A DNA stretch of 64,000 bases from Litoribacillus peritrichatus (GTDB taxonomy: Bacteria; Pseudomonadota; Gammaproteobacteria; Pseudomonadales; Litoribrevibacteraceae). A program made the position numbers and the translations under genes. The notes beneath the pieces were generated by a model. It saw nothing but the letters and a program-made list of their open reading frames with translations, was not told where the DNA came from and did no database searches. Shown in pieces: positions 50,625 to 59,480 of this stretch. The stretch's first letter is position 1. Every line of letters begins with the position of its first letter. Where the stretch lies: contig NZ_BAABBN010000012.1 of the NCBI RefSeq assembly GCF_039537985.1, positions 124,001-188,000 of the forward strand. Direction: 5' to 3'.

Positions 50625-51620
50625 CTAAAACTCTATTTGACTCATTATTTCTTCAAAATGATCGTTCGATTTATTAGCCACTTCACGATAAGCCTGCATC
50701 ACTGCATTGGTATAACTCTGCTCATCGGAAGACCCGTGACCTTTAACTACAATACCCTGCAAACCGACCAGCAAAGCACCATTTAAATACGTGGGGTCCA
50801 ACTCTTTAGACAAGGACTTTAAAAAAGGACGCAACAACAACCCCAACCACTTTAACCACCACACAGAAAACTTTTGCTGAATTTTCTGTGCAGCCAAACG
50901 CATCACCCCTTCCGAAGCCTTTAACGCCACATTTCCCACAAAACCATCACAAACAATCACGTCTGCTTTGCCACTGAATAAATCATTCCCCTCAATAAAG
51001 CCAATATAATTAAGCGCTTCACTTTGGGCGATCTGATGAGATGCCAGCCGTACCTGTTGATTGCCTTTGATAGACTCCACACCCACATTCAGTAGCGCAA
51101 CCCTTGGCTGAACAACCTGCCCGTTTGCAGCAGCAAACGCAGTACCCATAACAGCAAATTGATACAAATGCTCAGCCTGGCAATCCACATTAGCGCCAAG
51201 ATCCAGCATATAGGTAGCACCTTCTTTGACAGGAAGTCGCGCCATAATCGCAGGGCGATCAATACCCGGCAACGTTTGCAAAACATAACGACTGATTGCC
51301 ATCAAAGCTCCGGTATTACCGGCACTGACAATTGCATCGGCCGAGCCATCAGCCACAGACTGAACAGCGAGCCTCATAGACGAATCAGGCATGCCACGTA
51401 ACGCACGCGATGGCTTTTCATCCATACTGATGAACTGATCGGTGTGTTTTACTTCGACAAATGAAGATAAATTTCGAGGAATTAAAGGAAGGATTTTCTC
51501 TTCGTCACCAACAAGGATGAGACGAAGGTCGGGCACAATCTCAAGACACTTGAGCGCACCCGGCACAGTGATCTGAGGACCGAAGTCCCCGCCCATTGCA
51601 TCAATAGCAATGGTGATCAT
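50625..51620 (-). CDS. plsX: Phosphate acyltransferase PlsX
   Basis: 331-aa enzyme converting acyl-ACP to acyl-phosphate for phospholipid synthesis. It shows IAIDAMGGDFGP at the start, VSAGNTGALMA near residue 100, ANVDCQAEHLYQFA near 145 and VCDGFVGNVALKASEG near 225. The order rpmF-plsX-fabD is conserved; the gap to rpmF is 5 bp. Confidence 0.97.
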   Translation of the reverse strand: MITIAIDAMGGDFGPQITVPGALKCLEIVPDLRLILVGDEEKILPLIPRNLSSFVEVKHTDQFISMDEKPSRALRGMPDSSMRLAVQSVADGSADAIVSAGNTGALMAISRYVLQTLPGIDRPAIMARLPVKEGATYMLDLGANVDCQAEHLYQFAVMGTAFAAANGQVVQPRVALLNVGVESIKGNQQVRLASHQIAQSEALNYIGFIEGNDLFSGKADVIVCDGFVGNVALKASEGVMRLAAQKIQQKFSVWWLKWLGLLLRPFLKSLSKELDPTYLNGALLVGLQGIVVKGHGSSDEQSYTNAVMQAYREVANKSNDHFEEIMSQIEF

Positions 51621-51625
51621 ATTTC

Positions 51626-51817
51626 TTACTCTTCGTCAGCTGCTTCAGCTTTAGCAACTACCTGATTACCACGGTAGAAGCCGTCTGCTGTAACATGGTG
51701 GCGACGATGAGTTTCACCTGTTGTTGAATCAACAGACAATGTTGCACCTGTTAGTGTGTCATGCGAACGACGCATACCACGTCTTGAACGAGTTACTTTA
51801 CTCTTCTGAACAGCCAT
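51626..51817 (-). CDS. rpmF: 50S ribosomal protein L32
   Basis: 63-aa ribosomal protein with the MAVQKSKVTRSRRGMRRSHD start typical of proteobacterial L32. No Cys zinc ribbon, as usual for this group. It links ribosome and lipid synthesis genes in the yceD-rpmF-plsX operon. Confidence 0.98.
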   Translation of the reverse strand: MAVQKSKVTRSRRGMRRSHDTLTGATLSVDSTTGETHRRHHVTADGFYRGNQVVAKAEAADEE

Positions 51818-51829
51818 GCCGGATTACTC

Positions 51830-52357
51830 CTAATTCTTTGTTTTACCCACTTTCAAATTTGCCAGCACTTGAAATGGATTTGGGGTAGGTTCTTCCACTT
51901 CGGCTGTATCTTCAGCATCGCCATATGACATTTTCACGTCGCATTGATCGTGATAAGCATACATTGGCAATGCCAGTAAAAGTTCTTCTTCAATCAGCGG
52001 TACAAGGTCAAGGTTATCTTCCTCAACAATCACCGGTTCATAGTAGCTAGGCAGATCTTTTGCAGATTCATCACTTGCCACAATGGCAACTTCGAACTGA
52101 CTCTCCACCTTCACTCCCACCGGAGTCAAGCAACGCTGACAATCCAAATCAACTTCCGTAGCGATGGTTCCTGCAATTACCCTAAAGCGATCTTCATCAG
52201 AAAAGAACTTTAGACTTACACGAACACCTGACGCTGTTATGGTTGCAACTTCCGCAATTCGCTTAAACGAATCGGCAGAGATTTCACCTTCAAGGGTCAT
52301 CCCTTGATTGGCCAACCGCCTTGGATTTACATAATCTGGTAATGATGACTTTGACAT
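51830..52357 (-). CDS. yceD: YceD family protein (DUF177)
   Basis: 175-aa protein of the DUF177 family, conserved upstream of rpmF and linked to 23S rRNA accumulation in plants and E. coli relatives. It shows the CQRC motif near residue 86, EEELLLALPMYAYHD near 138 and the NPFQVLANLK end. ATG at 52357 (MSKSSLPDYVNPRRLA) is the likely start although the ribosome site is weak; nine upstream codons look non-conserved. Confidence 0.92.
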   Translation of the reverse strand: MSKSSLPDYVNPRRLANQGMTLEGEISADSFKRIAEVATITASGVRVSLKFFSDEDRFRVIAGTIATEVDLDCQRCLTPVGVKVESQFEVAIVASDESAKDLPSYYEPVIVEEDNLDLVPLIEEELLLALPMYAYHDQCDVKMSYGDAEDTAEVEEPTPNPFQVLANLKVGKTKN

Positions 52358-52473
52358 AAGGGCGCCATAATAGGGATTGATCAAAGCGCTGTCAAAGGTA
52401 AATTAATGAAAAAACGAGAAATTACCTTTAAACTAGCAATCAAACTAATCCGCCAACAAAAGTAACACGTAAG

Positions 52474-53058
52474 ATGTCAAATACCCCTATTATTTTAGCT
52501 TCATCCTCACCGTTTAGAAGAGAACTTCTGACGAAACTTCAGATTCAACATCAATGCATCAGCCCGGACATTGACGAAACACCGAAAGCAGATGAATCTC
52601 CGAAAGAAATCTCCTTGCGACTTTCCATTGAGAAAGCCAAGGAAGTGGCAAAATCGATCAACACCGGCCTTATCATCGCATCAGACCAGGTTGCCGAAGT
52701 CGACGGAATCGCACTCGGAAAACCCAAAACACGGGAAAACGCAATTAAGCAGCTTATGAGCATGTCGGGCAAAACCGCCACCTTTCATACTGGCCTTTGC
52801 TTATATAATGCAGAAACACAAAAATACCAGTCTTGCATCGAACCATTCCAGGTGGTTTTTCGAACACTCAACGAACAGCAAGTCAGCAATTACGTGGACA
52901 AAGAAGACGTCCTCAATTGCGCAGGCAGCTTTAAGAGCGAAGCGCTTGGCATCGCCCTTTTTGAAAAACTGGTCGGAGAAGACCCTAACAGTCTGATCGG
53001 CCTGCCTTTAATCAAACTCACCAAGATGCTCGAACAAGAAGGCGTCAACATTCTATAG
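52474..53058 (+). CDS. Maf-family nucleotide pyrophosphatase (YceF type)
   Basis: 194-aa house-cleaning enzyme that hydrolyses modified nucleoside triphosphates; YceF in E. coli prefers 7-methyl-GTP. The Maf signature LASSSPFRRELL is at residues 7-18, DETP near 34 and the catalytic SDQVAEVDG near 70. It is divergent from yceD, the standard E. coli yceF/yceD arrangement. Confidence 0.94.
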   Translation: MSNTPIILASSSPFRRELLTKLQIQHQCISPDIDETPKADESPKEISLRLSIEKAKEVAKSINTGLIIASDQVAEVDGIALGKPKTRENAIKQLMSMSGKTATFHTGLCLYNAETQKYQSCIEPFQVVFRTLNEQQVSNYVDKEDVLNCAGSFKSEALGIALFEKLVGEDPNSLIGLPLIKLTKMLEQEGVNIL

Positions 53059-53086
53059 GGATGCCAGCACTGAACACCAAACAATA

Positions 53087-53112
53087 AAAAAGGAAGCATT
53101 CGCTTCCTTTTT
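53087..53112. terminator. Bidirectional terminator between maf and sppA
   Basis: Stem AAAAAGGAAGC/GCTTCCTTTTT with a 4-nt loop between two converging genes; A/T runs on both sides give T-tracts in both directions. Confidence 0.88.
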
Positions 53113-53129
53113 ATACGTCCGGCATCAGA

Positions 53130-54149
53130 CTACCTTAAAACAGGGCCTTCAATACCGAGCGCTTTACTGAAGTACATAGCCATGCTGGTTCCCAATCGTT
53201 TGGTGAACTCTTTAAACGGGTCTGGCTTCGGTGTGAAATCCACTATTTTCTCAGCACCAACAACCTCCCTTGCAACATAACTACTGCTTCCCAGCTCATC
53301 AACCAAGCCCAACTCCAGCGCTTGCTCTCCAGACCAGACCAAACCAGAAAATAAATCCGGGTTATCCGCCAATTTATCGCCACGACCTTCTTTCACAACA
53401 CTAATAAATTGCTGATGAGTCGTTTTCAGTACAGATTCCCAAAATACCTTTTCATCTTCCTTTACGGGTAAAAACGGATCTAAGAAGCCTTTATGTTCAC
53501 CCGCTGTAAACGTCCGGCGCTCAACACCCAGTTTTTCAATGGTATCGACAAAACCAAAACTGGACGCAGTCACCCCAACAGACCCAACAAGACTCGCCTT
53601 ATCAGCAAAAATCTTATCCGCAGCAACAGCAATATAATAAGCGCCAGATGCGCCTAAGTCAGATATCACGGCATACACAGGAATTTCAGGATACAAACCC
53701 TTTAAACGCTTTATTTCATCGTTCACATACCCCGACTGAACCGGGCTTCCACCTGGGCTGTTAATTCTTAAAACCACCCCTTTAGTACCCGGGCTTTCAA
53801 AAGCCTCCCTCAAGCCTGTAACCAGCACATCGGCACTGGCTTCGCCATCCGCCATGATCGGCCCCTTCACTTCGACCAGCGCAGTGTATTCACCTTCACC
53901 AACTACCGCATTACGATCGATTTTTGCGGTTTGCAATATCATTGAGAACACGAAGAACATAAAACCAATAGAGATTAAAAAACGAAAAATCCCCCAACGC
54001 CTGGCCTTCCTCTGCTCCAGCGCCATAGTCAGCACCATTTTCTCAATTAAGTGCCACTCTTTACTTCCCGCTCCCGAAGAAGACGCTTCTCTGAGAGCAT
54101 CACGTGTATTATTTTCCTGCACGCCATTCGACCCCTGTTGTTCAGTCAC
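53130..54149 (-). CDS. sppA: Signal peptide peptidase SppA (S49 family, short form)
   Basis: 339-aa inner-membrane serine peptidase degrading released signal peptides. It has a polar N-terminus, one membrane helix (about residues 55-75), LRINSPGGSPVQSGYV near 130, and the nucleophile Ser in DLGASGAYYIA near 170. The catalytic Lys is expected in the DKIFADKASLVGSVG stretch. It is half the length of E. coli SppA, like the SohB/short bacterial form. The start is GTG at 54149 with GGAG 7 nt upstream. Confidence 0.93.
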   Translation of the reverse strand: MTEQQGSNGVQENNTRDALREASSSGAGSKEWHLIEKMVLTMALEQRKARRWGIFRFLISIGFMFFVFSMILQTAKIDRNAVVGEGEYTALVEVKGPIMADGEASADVLVTGLREAFESPGTKGVVLRINSPGGSPVQSGYVNDEIKRLKGLYPEIPVYAVISDLGASGAYYIAVAADKIFADKASLVGSVGVTASSFGFVDTIEKLGVERRTFTAGEHKGFLDPFLPVKEDEKVFWESVLKTTHQQFISVVKEGRGDKLADNPDLFSGLVWSGEQALELGLVDELGSSSYVAREVVGAEKIVDFTPKPDPFKEFTKRLGTSMAMYFSKALGIEGPVLR

Positions 54150-54170
54150 TCAAAAACTCCATCTGGACAA

Positions 54171-54827
54171 TTAATCCAATAAAAATAATTTCAATTGATC
54201 TACATTATCAACATATTCAGTAGGACTAAAAGCACTCAATTCATCTTTTGAGTGAACACCGTAAGTCACAGCAACCGAGTCCATACCGATATTCCTGGCC
54301 ATCTCCATATCATATATGGAATCCCCCACCATAATTGCCTTCTCCAATGGCACGGAAGTTTCGGCCAAAATCTGCGACAACATTAATGGGTGGGGTTTGG
54401 ACTGAGTTTCATCTGCACAACGTGTTACCTCAAAATGGTGAGCAGCCTTAAACTTTGCCAACCCTCTTTTCAGACCTCGACGGCTTTTACCTGTCGCCAC
54501 CGCTGAACGTATTCTGCTGCCGGATAAGTCATCCAGCAGAGAATAGACACCATCGAACACATTCAACTCACCAGTATCCCTGAGATGAAAATGGTGCCCA
54601 TAACGCTGTCGAACCAGCTCAACGCAATCTTCATCGATGGTTTCATCCAGCGTTCTTATTGCCTCTTTAATACCAAGGCCGATGATGTTTCTGACAGCCT
54701 TGCCTACTGGCACATTCACAGAGGCATCCTGAAACGCAGACTGCATACACCCTACAATCAAATCGGCAGAATCAACCAAAGTGCCATCCCAATCAAAAAT
54801 AACAAGATCGTATTTATTTTCCATCAT
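54171..54827 (-). CDS. HAD-family phosphatase (phosphoglycolate-phosphatase-like)
   Basis: 218-aa HAD hydrolase with nucleophile Asp in IFDWDGTLVDS (residues 9-19), the second motif Thr/Ser in AVATGKSRRGLKRGL near 115 and VGDSIYDMEMARNIGM near 166. It lies between rluC and sppA, as in pseudomonads, and its ATG overlaps the rluC stop (ATGA). The substrate is not known; gph-like activity is possible. Confidence 0.9.
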   Translation of the reverse strand: MMENKYDLVIFDWDGTLVDSADLIVGCMQSAFQDASVNVPVGKAVRNIIGLGIKEAIRTLDETIDEDCVELVRQRYGHHFHLRDTGELNVFDGVYSLLDDLSGSRIRSAVATGKSRRGLKRGLAKFKAAHHFEVTRCADETQSKPHPLMLSQILAETSVPLEKAIMVGDSIYDMEMARNIGMDSVAVTYGVHSKDELSAFSPTEYVDNVDQLKLFLLD

Positions 54828-55792
54828 TTAGCAGCCAACTGTTTTACACCGGATAATATTTTATTCAAGTCAGGACCATACTCTGCAACTAATGTCATTT
54901 GCTTCCCTGTTTCTGGGTGCTTAAATCGCAGCTCTCTCGCATGCAAACACAAGCGGTTAAAGCCATGAACTTTCTGTTCTGCCAAATCCGCCTCTGAGCA
55001 ATACTTTTGATCACCCACGATCGAACTCCCTGCAAACTGGCAATGTACGCGAATCTGATGTGTACGACCGGTAATCGGGCTGGCTTCTACCAACGAGTAG
55101 CCTTTATAAGCGTCCAACACTCGGTATTCTGTTTTGCACGCCTTGCCCTTTCCGTCCACCTTAACAATGCGCTCTCCTGAAGAAAGCTCAATTTTCTTAA
55201 GAGGCACATCAATTTCTCGTTTATGCTTTGGCCAACGCCCAACTACCAAAGCATGATAAATTTTGGACATCTGCTTATTCAGCAAATATTGATGAAAAAC
55301 CTTCAGCACAGCGCCTTTTTTTGCAATCAATATAATGCCAGAAGTATCCCGATCCAAACGATGCACAAGCTCCAATCTGCGCACATCCGGCCGAATCTGG
55401 CGCACCGCCTCAATCAAACCCCAAGTAACACCGCTGCCACCATGAACGGCGATACCACTCGGCTTATTGATTGCCATAAAAGACTCATCTTCATAGATAA
55501 TGGCGTCTTCAATCAGCTTAAGGGTTTTATCATAAACCTTCACAACCGGCTTAGGGTCTGCAACCCGAATCGGCGGCACCCTTACCGCATCACCACTCTC
55601 CAGGCGATATTCAGCTTTTTTGCGCTTTTTATTTACCCGAACCTCACCCTTTCGAATAATTTGATAAATCTTCGATTTCGGCACGCCTTTCAAACGAGCA
55701 ATAAGGAAGTTATCCAGCCGCTGCCCGCTATAATCTTCTTCTACATCAATAAATTGAACTGAGGTATTTGGACTTATGGAAGTTGAACTCAT
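54824..55792 (-). CDS. rluC: 23S rRNA pseudouridine synthase RluC
   Basis: 322-aa RluA-family enzyme modifying U955, U2504 and U2580 (E. coli numbering). It has an N-terminal S4 RNA-binding domain (about residues 22-80), catalytic Asp in ELVHRLDRDTSGIIL near 146 and GRTHQIRVH near 238. It is divergent from rne, the same arrangement as in E. coli. Confidence 0.96.
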   Translation of the reverse strand: MSSTSISPNTSVQFIDVEEDYSGQRLDNFLIARLKGVPKSKIYQIIRKGEVRVNKKRKKAEYRLESGDAVRVPPIRVADPKPVVKVYDKTLKLIEDAIIYEDESFMAINKPSGIAVHGGSGVTWGLIEAVRQIRPDVRRLELVHRLDRDTSGIILIAKKGAVLKVFHQYLLNKQMSKIYHALVVGRWPKHKREIDVPLKKIELSSGERIVKVDGKGKACKTEYRVLDAYKGYSLVEASPITGRTHQIRVHCQFAGSSIVGDQKYCSEADLAEQKVHGFNRLCLHARELRFKHPETGKQMTLVAEYGPDLNKILSGVKQLAAK

Positions 55793-56204
55793 ATAAAAAC
55801 TACAAACCTATTCAATTGATGACCTTGATATTTATTGCTATAGTCTGCGTCGCCGCATTCACTATGATTAAGCTAAGCTTACAGTTAGCAACTGCTTAAC
55901 TGGTTCTGCGGTGGTGAATTACAAAAAACCGGAGTAATTTATAAGGCTCCGGTTCAAAGTTCCAAACCGCTCAAGGTACTTTGGCTTCGAGAAGGCGAAC
56001 CACCACCCTTCCGAAGAAAGGCGGTTAGTTTACCAAATTAGTTGCGACAATCTAAGTAAGATGTCGTTTTTGAACATTTCGAGATGCGCCATGTTCAGAA
56101 TGCAGGAAGATTACACTTTGGCTTTTATTCTTTAATCTAAGACCAATCATTGCTTTCATCACCTGCTCTACTGGCGTAGATCTCATAGAAAAACATGGAT
56201 TTAC
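55793..56204 (+). promoter_or_regulatory. rne promoter and long structured 5' leader
   Basis: Promoter TTGATG (55816-55821), 17-bp spacer, TATAGT (55839-55844). If used, transcription starts near 55851 and the rne leader is about 355 nt. The leader contains a hairpin AACCGGAG/CTCCGGTT (55927-55954) and longer-range pairing of the GGTGGT near 55911 with ACCACC near 56000. E. coli rne has a leader of about 361 nt that mediates autoregulation by RNase E; a similar role here is inferred. Confidence 0.7.
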
Positions 56205-59200
56205 ATGAAAAGAATGCTAATCAACGCAACGAACCAAGAAGAGTTGCGTGTTGCACTTGTTGACGGCCAGCGTTTATATGACCTGGATATTGAATCAGGA
56301 ACTCGCGAACAAAAAAAAGCGAATATATACAAAGCCAAGATCACACGAATTGAACCAAGCCTTGAAGCAGCTTTCGTAGACTTCGGCGCAGAACGTCACG
56401 GTTTCCTTCCTCTTAAAGAAATCTCCAAAGAATACTTCGTAACCAAACCAGAACGTGGCCAGCGCTTCAATATCAAAGAGCTTTTAAGAGAAGGCCAGGA
56501 AGTTATTGTTCAGGTAGATAAAGAAGAGCGCGGCAACAAAGGTGCAGCACTGACCACCTTTATCTCACTTGCCGGTCGCTACCTGGTTCTGATGCCAAAC
56601 AACCCGAGAGCCGGTGGTATTTCCCGTCGCATCGAAGGCGACGAACGCACACAGCTTCGCGAAGCTATGTCAGGTCTTGAAATTCCGAAAGACATGGGCG
56701 TCATTGTTCGCACAGCGGGTGTTGGTCGAAGTACCGAAGACCTGCAGTGGGATCTTAACTACCTTACGACGATTTGGAACACCATCAAATCAGCGTCCGA
56801 CGAGCGCGACGCGCCTTTCCTTATTTATCAGGAAAGCAACGTAATCATTCGTGCAATTCGTGATTACCTCCGTAAAGACATCGGCGAAGTACTGATCGAC
56901 AGTCGTGCGGTGCATAATGATGCTGTTACCTTCATCAACCAGGTAATGCCACATTACGCCAACAAGATTAAAATCTACGATGATGCTGTACCGCTATTCA
57001 ATCGCTATCAGATTGAAACTCAGATCGAGACAGCCTTCCAGCGTGAAGTAAAACTGCCTTCTGGCGGCTCCATTGTTATTGATCCAACTGAAGCATTGGT
57101 TTCTATCGATATCAACTCGGCAAGAGCAACAAAAGGCCAGGACATCGAAGAAACTGCGTTGATGACCAACCTTGAAGCAGCAGATGAAGTGGCCCGCCAA
57201 CTTCGTTTACGCGACATGGGTGGCCTGATCGTTATCGACTTCATCGACATGCTGCAAAGCAGAAACCAACGAGAAGTGGAAAACCGCTTAAGAGAAGCCC
57301 TTGAAATGGATCGGGCTCGTGTTCAAGTGGGTCGCATCTCTCGCTTTGGTTTATTAGAAATGTCGCGTCAGCGTCTGCGCCCTTCTCTTGGCGAGACATC
57401 AGGCATTGTTTGCCCTCGCTGCAGTGGCCACGGAACCATTCGTGATACAGAATCACTGGCTCTTTCTATTATGCGTCTTCTTCAGGAAGAAGCATTCAAA
57501 GAGCGCACTTCTGAAGTTCGCGCCATCGTGCCTATTTCGGTCGCAACCTATCTCACCAATGAAAAACGCACTCAACTTTCTCGTATTGAAAAAGAACAAG
57601 GCGTTAAACTGCTCATCGTACCGAATCAGTACATAGAAACACCTAAGTACGAAGTTGTTCGATTAAGAGACGACCACATCACCGAGTCCCGCACTGAATC
57701 AACAGTAACAATGATTCCTGATGCACCGACACCAGAAGTTGTCGAAGCAACCGCACCTAAAGCCATTGTCCGCGCCGAAGCCGCTGTTAAGACCGTTGTT
57801 CACTCAACACCAGCGCCTGCAGCAACTGCAACCGAGCAACCGACAGAGCAGAAAAAAGAAGGCTTCTTTGCTCGCATGGCGGCAGGTTTTTCCAACCTGT
57901 TTAAAGGTGAAGAAGAGCCGAAAGAGGAAGTAATCAAACAACCTCAGACGCGCCAGAAAAACACCAGAAAACCACAAGACAACAAGCGCAGCAACCGCCC
58001 GCAAAACCGTAACGACAAGAATCGTAACGAACGAAACAAGTCCGAGCAGTCGCGCAACAGCAAATCAGGCAATCAACAAGATCGTAAGCAAAGTCGCAGC
58101 AACGACAACAAGCAGCAAGAACGCAACGCTAAGAACACTCGCGACGATCGCAATAAAAACACCAAGCCTCAGGAGCGCAACACCGAAGCTCAAGCTCAAG
58201 ACGGCAACAACCAAAATAAACGTGATGATCAACCACGCCGTCGCAACAGAAACAACACGCAACGCCGTAGGAATCAATCACCGAAGCGCGAGCAAAATGC
58301 AGCCGCTGAAAAAGAGTTAGCTAACACAGCAACACAACAAACCGAGTTAAATCAAAAAACTTCGGATAAAGTTGAAGCTCCAAAAGCAGACTCAACCAAA
58401 GCCAGCGCACCAAAGACTGATGCTCCGAAAGCTGATTCGTCTAAAACGAACGCTTCAAAATCAGACAACAACACAGCTGAGCCTCAAGCCGCATCTTCTG
58501 AAAAACAAGCAGAGCAAACAGAAGCAACAACGCCTGCCCGTAAAAACACCAGAAGAAGCGAACGACGCAAAGCGAACGCAGAAAGAGCAAAAACAAAGCC
58601 AGCCGAAAATCAGGCTAGCACAGCGCAGGCAGAGCAGGCAAAAGCAGAACAACCTGCAACAGAAAGCCCTCAGCCGGACCAAAATAAAACTCAGCCTGAA
58701 GTAACAACTCAGCCTGAAGTAACAACTCAGAACAAAGCTGAGAATCAGACCGAGGAAGCTAAAAAGCAACCTGCGAAACCTGAAACCAATAGCACGGCAA
58801 CTAAAGCAAACGAAGCTGCTCCAACAGAAAGCACGCTCTCGACTGACAGCAACTCCTCAAAGAGCAATACAGCGGAGAACAATACAGTGGAGAGCATCAA
58901 CCAAGAGCAGGCTTCACTGATTGCTGAATCTGAGCAACAAAAGCCAGAAGCAGCTCAACCAGCTGAAAACACAGAAGCTTCTTCTGAAGAGAAGCCGAAA
59001 CCTCGTCGTCGCAGAGAGCGAGCTAAGAAAGTCGTTAAGAAGAAAGAAGAAACCAAACCAGTTTCTACGGCAGGCATAGGCAAGATTCAGGAAGCAAACG
59101 GCGAGGCCGTGAAACCTGAAGAAGCAGTCGCTACCGAAACACAAACTGAATCTGCTGCAGCTAAGCCAGCCCGCAGAGCATCACGAAGAAGCGCAACTAA

Positions 59201-59420
59201 ACGAGCGCCTAATGACCCTCGTGCACAGCAAGGTTCAGACTCAGAGGCAACACCATCTGAAACGGAAACAGTTGCAAAAGAGGATTCAAAGCCTGCGGTA
59301 AGCAATGCGCCTAACAATGCTCCTCAGACTCCTGAAGACCAGCAGCAACAACAAACGTCTGAAGCCCCGACAGGCACAACAGACAAAGAAAAGTCCAGCT
59401 CGGTTCAAGAAGCTGACTAA
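56205..59420 (+). CDS. rne: Ribonuclease E
   Basis: 1071-aa endoribonuclease and degradosome scaffold. The N-terminal catalytic half has an S1 domain (about residues 36-120), the 5' sensor/RNase H-like region, DNase I-like metal site (DINSARAT and IDFIDM) and the Zn-link CPRCSGHG near 404. The C-terminal half is disordered and rich in Asn, Gln, Lys and Ala. Near residues 553-568 GFFARMAAGFSNLFKG looks like the amphipathic membrane anchor. Arg-rich RNA-binding patches occur near 585-700 and near 935, and an RAPNDPR motif near 1005. A tandem 18-bp repeat lies at 58690-58725. Confidence 0.97.
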   Translation: MKRMLINATNQEELRVALVDGQRLYDLDIESGTREQKKANIYKAKITRIEPSLEAAFVDFGAERHGFLPLKEISKEYFVTKPERGQRFNIKELLREGQEVIVQVDKEERGNKGAALTTFISLAGRYLVLMPNNPRAGGISRRIEGDERTQLREAMSGLEIPKDMGVIVRTAGVGRSTEDLQWDLNYLTTIWNTIKSASDERDAPFLIYQESNVIIRAIRDYLRKDIGEVLIDSRAVHNDAVTFINQVMPHYANKIKIYDDAVPLFNRYQIETQIETAFQREVKLPSGGSIVIDPTEALVSIDINSARATKGQDIEETALMTNLEAADEVARQLRLRDMGGLIVIDFIDMLQSRNQREVENRLREALEMDRARVQVGRISRFGLLEMSRQRLRPSLGETSGIVCPRCSGHGTIRDTESLALSIMRLLQEEAFKERTSEVRAIVPISVATYLTNEKRTQLSRIEKEQGVKLLIVPNQYIETPKYEVVRLRDDHITESRTESTVTMIPDAPTPEVVEATAPKAIVRAEAAVKTVVHSTPAPAATATEQPTEQKKEGFFARMAAGFSNLFKGEEEPKEEVIKQPQTRQKNTRKPQDNKRSNRPQNRNDKNRNERNKSEQSRNSKSGNQQDRKQSRSNDNKQQERNAKNTRDDRNKNTKPQERNTEAQAQDGNNQNKRDDQPRRRNRNNTQRRRNQSPKREQNAAAEKELANTATQQTELNQKTSDKVEAPKADSTKASAPKTDAPKADSSKTNASKSDNNTAEPQAASSEKQAEQTEATTPARKNTRRSERRKANAERAKTKPAENQASTAQAEQAKAEQPATESPQPDQNKTQPEVTTQPEVTTQNKAENQTEEAKKQPAKPETNSTATKANEAAPTESTLSTDSNSSKSNTAENNTVESINQEQASLIAESEQQKPEAAQPAENTEASSEEKPKPRRRRERAKKVVKKKEETKPVSTAGIGKIQEANGEAVKPEEAVATETQTESAAAKPARRASRRSATKRAPNDPRAQQGSDSEATPSETETVAKEDSKPAVSNAPNNAPQTPEDQQQQQTSEAPTGTTDKEKSSSVQEAD
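58690..58725 (+). repeat. Two tandem 18-bp units in the rne tail
   Basis: The unit CTCAGCCTGAAGTAACAA occurs twice in succession, followed by a partial third CTCAG, encoding repeated QPEVTT. It keeps the frame and lies in the disordered scaffold, so length variation between strains is likely. Confidence 0.9.
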
Positions 59421-59434
59421 TCTTACTGAAAATA

Positions 59435-59468
59435 AAAAAGCCCGGTATTAAATACCGGGCTTTTTTTT
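59435..59468. terminator. Strong bidirectional terminator between rne and murB
   Basis: Stem GCCCGGTAT/ATACCGGGC with a 3-nt loop, followed by eight T on the plus strand and, on the minus strand, six T. It serves both converging genes. Confidence 0.92.
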
Positions 59469-59480
59469 GCCTCTCTACTC

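Noticed and set aside
58690..58725. Short tandem repeat considered as a CRISPR-like or regulatory array
   Set aside because: Only two 18-bp units with no spacers, in frame within the rne disordered region.
58461..58769. 102-codon minus-strand frame opposite the rne tail
   Set aside because: It is the mirror of low-complexity Ala/Gln/Lys/Thr codons, giving Leu/Phe/Cys-rich artefact; rne is clearly the real gene.
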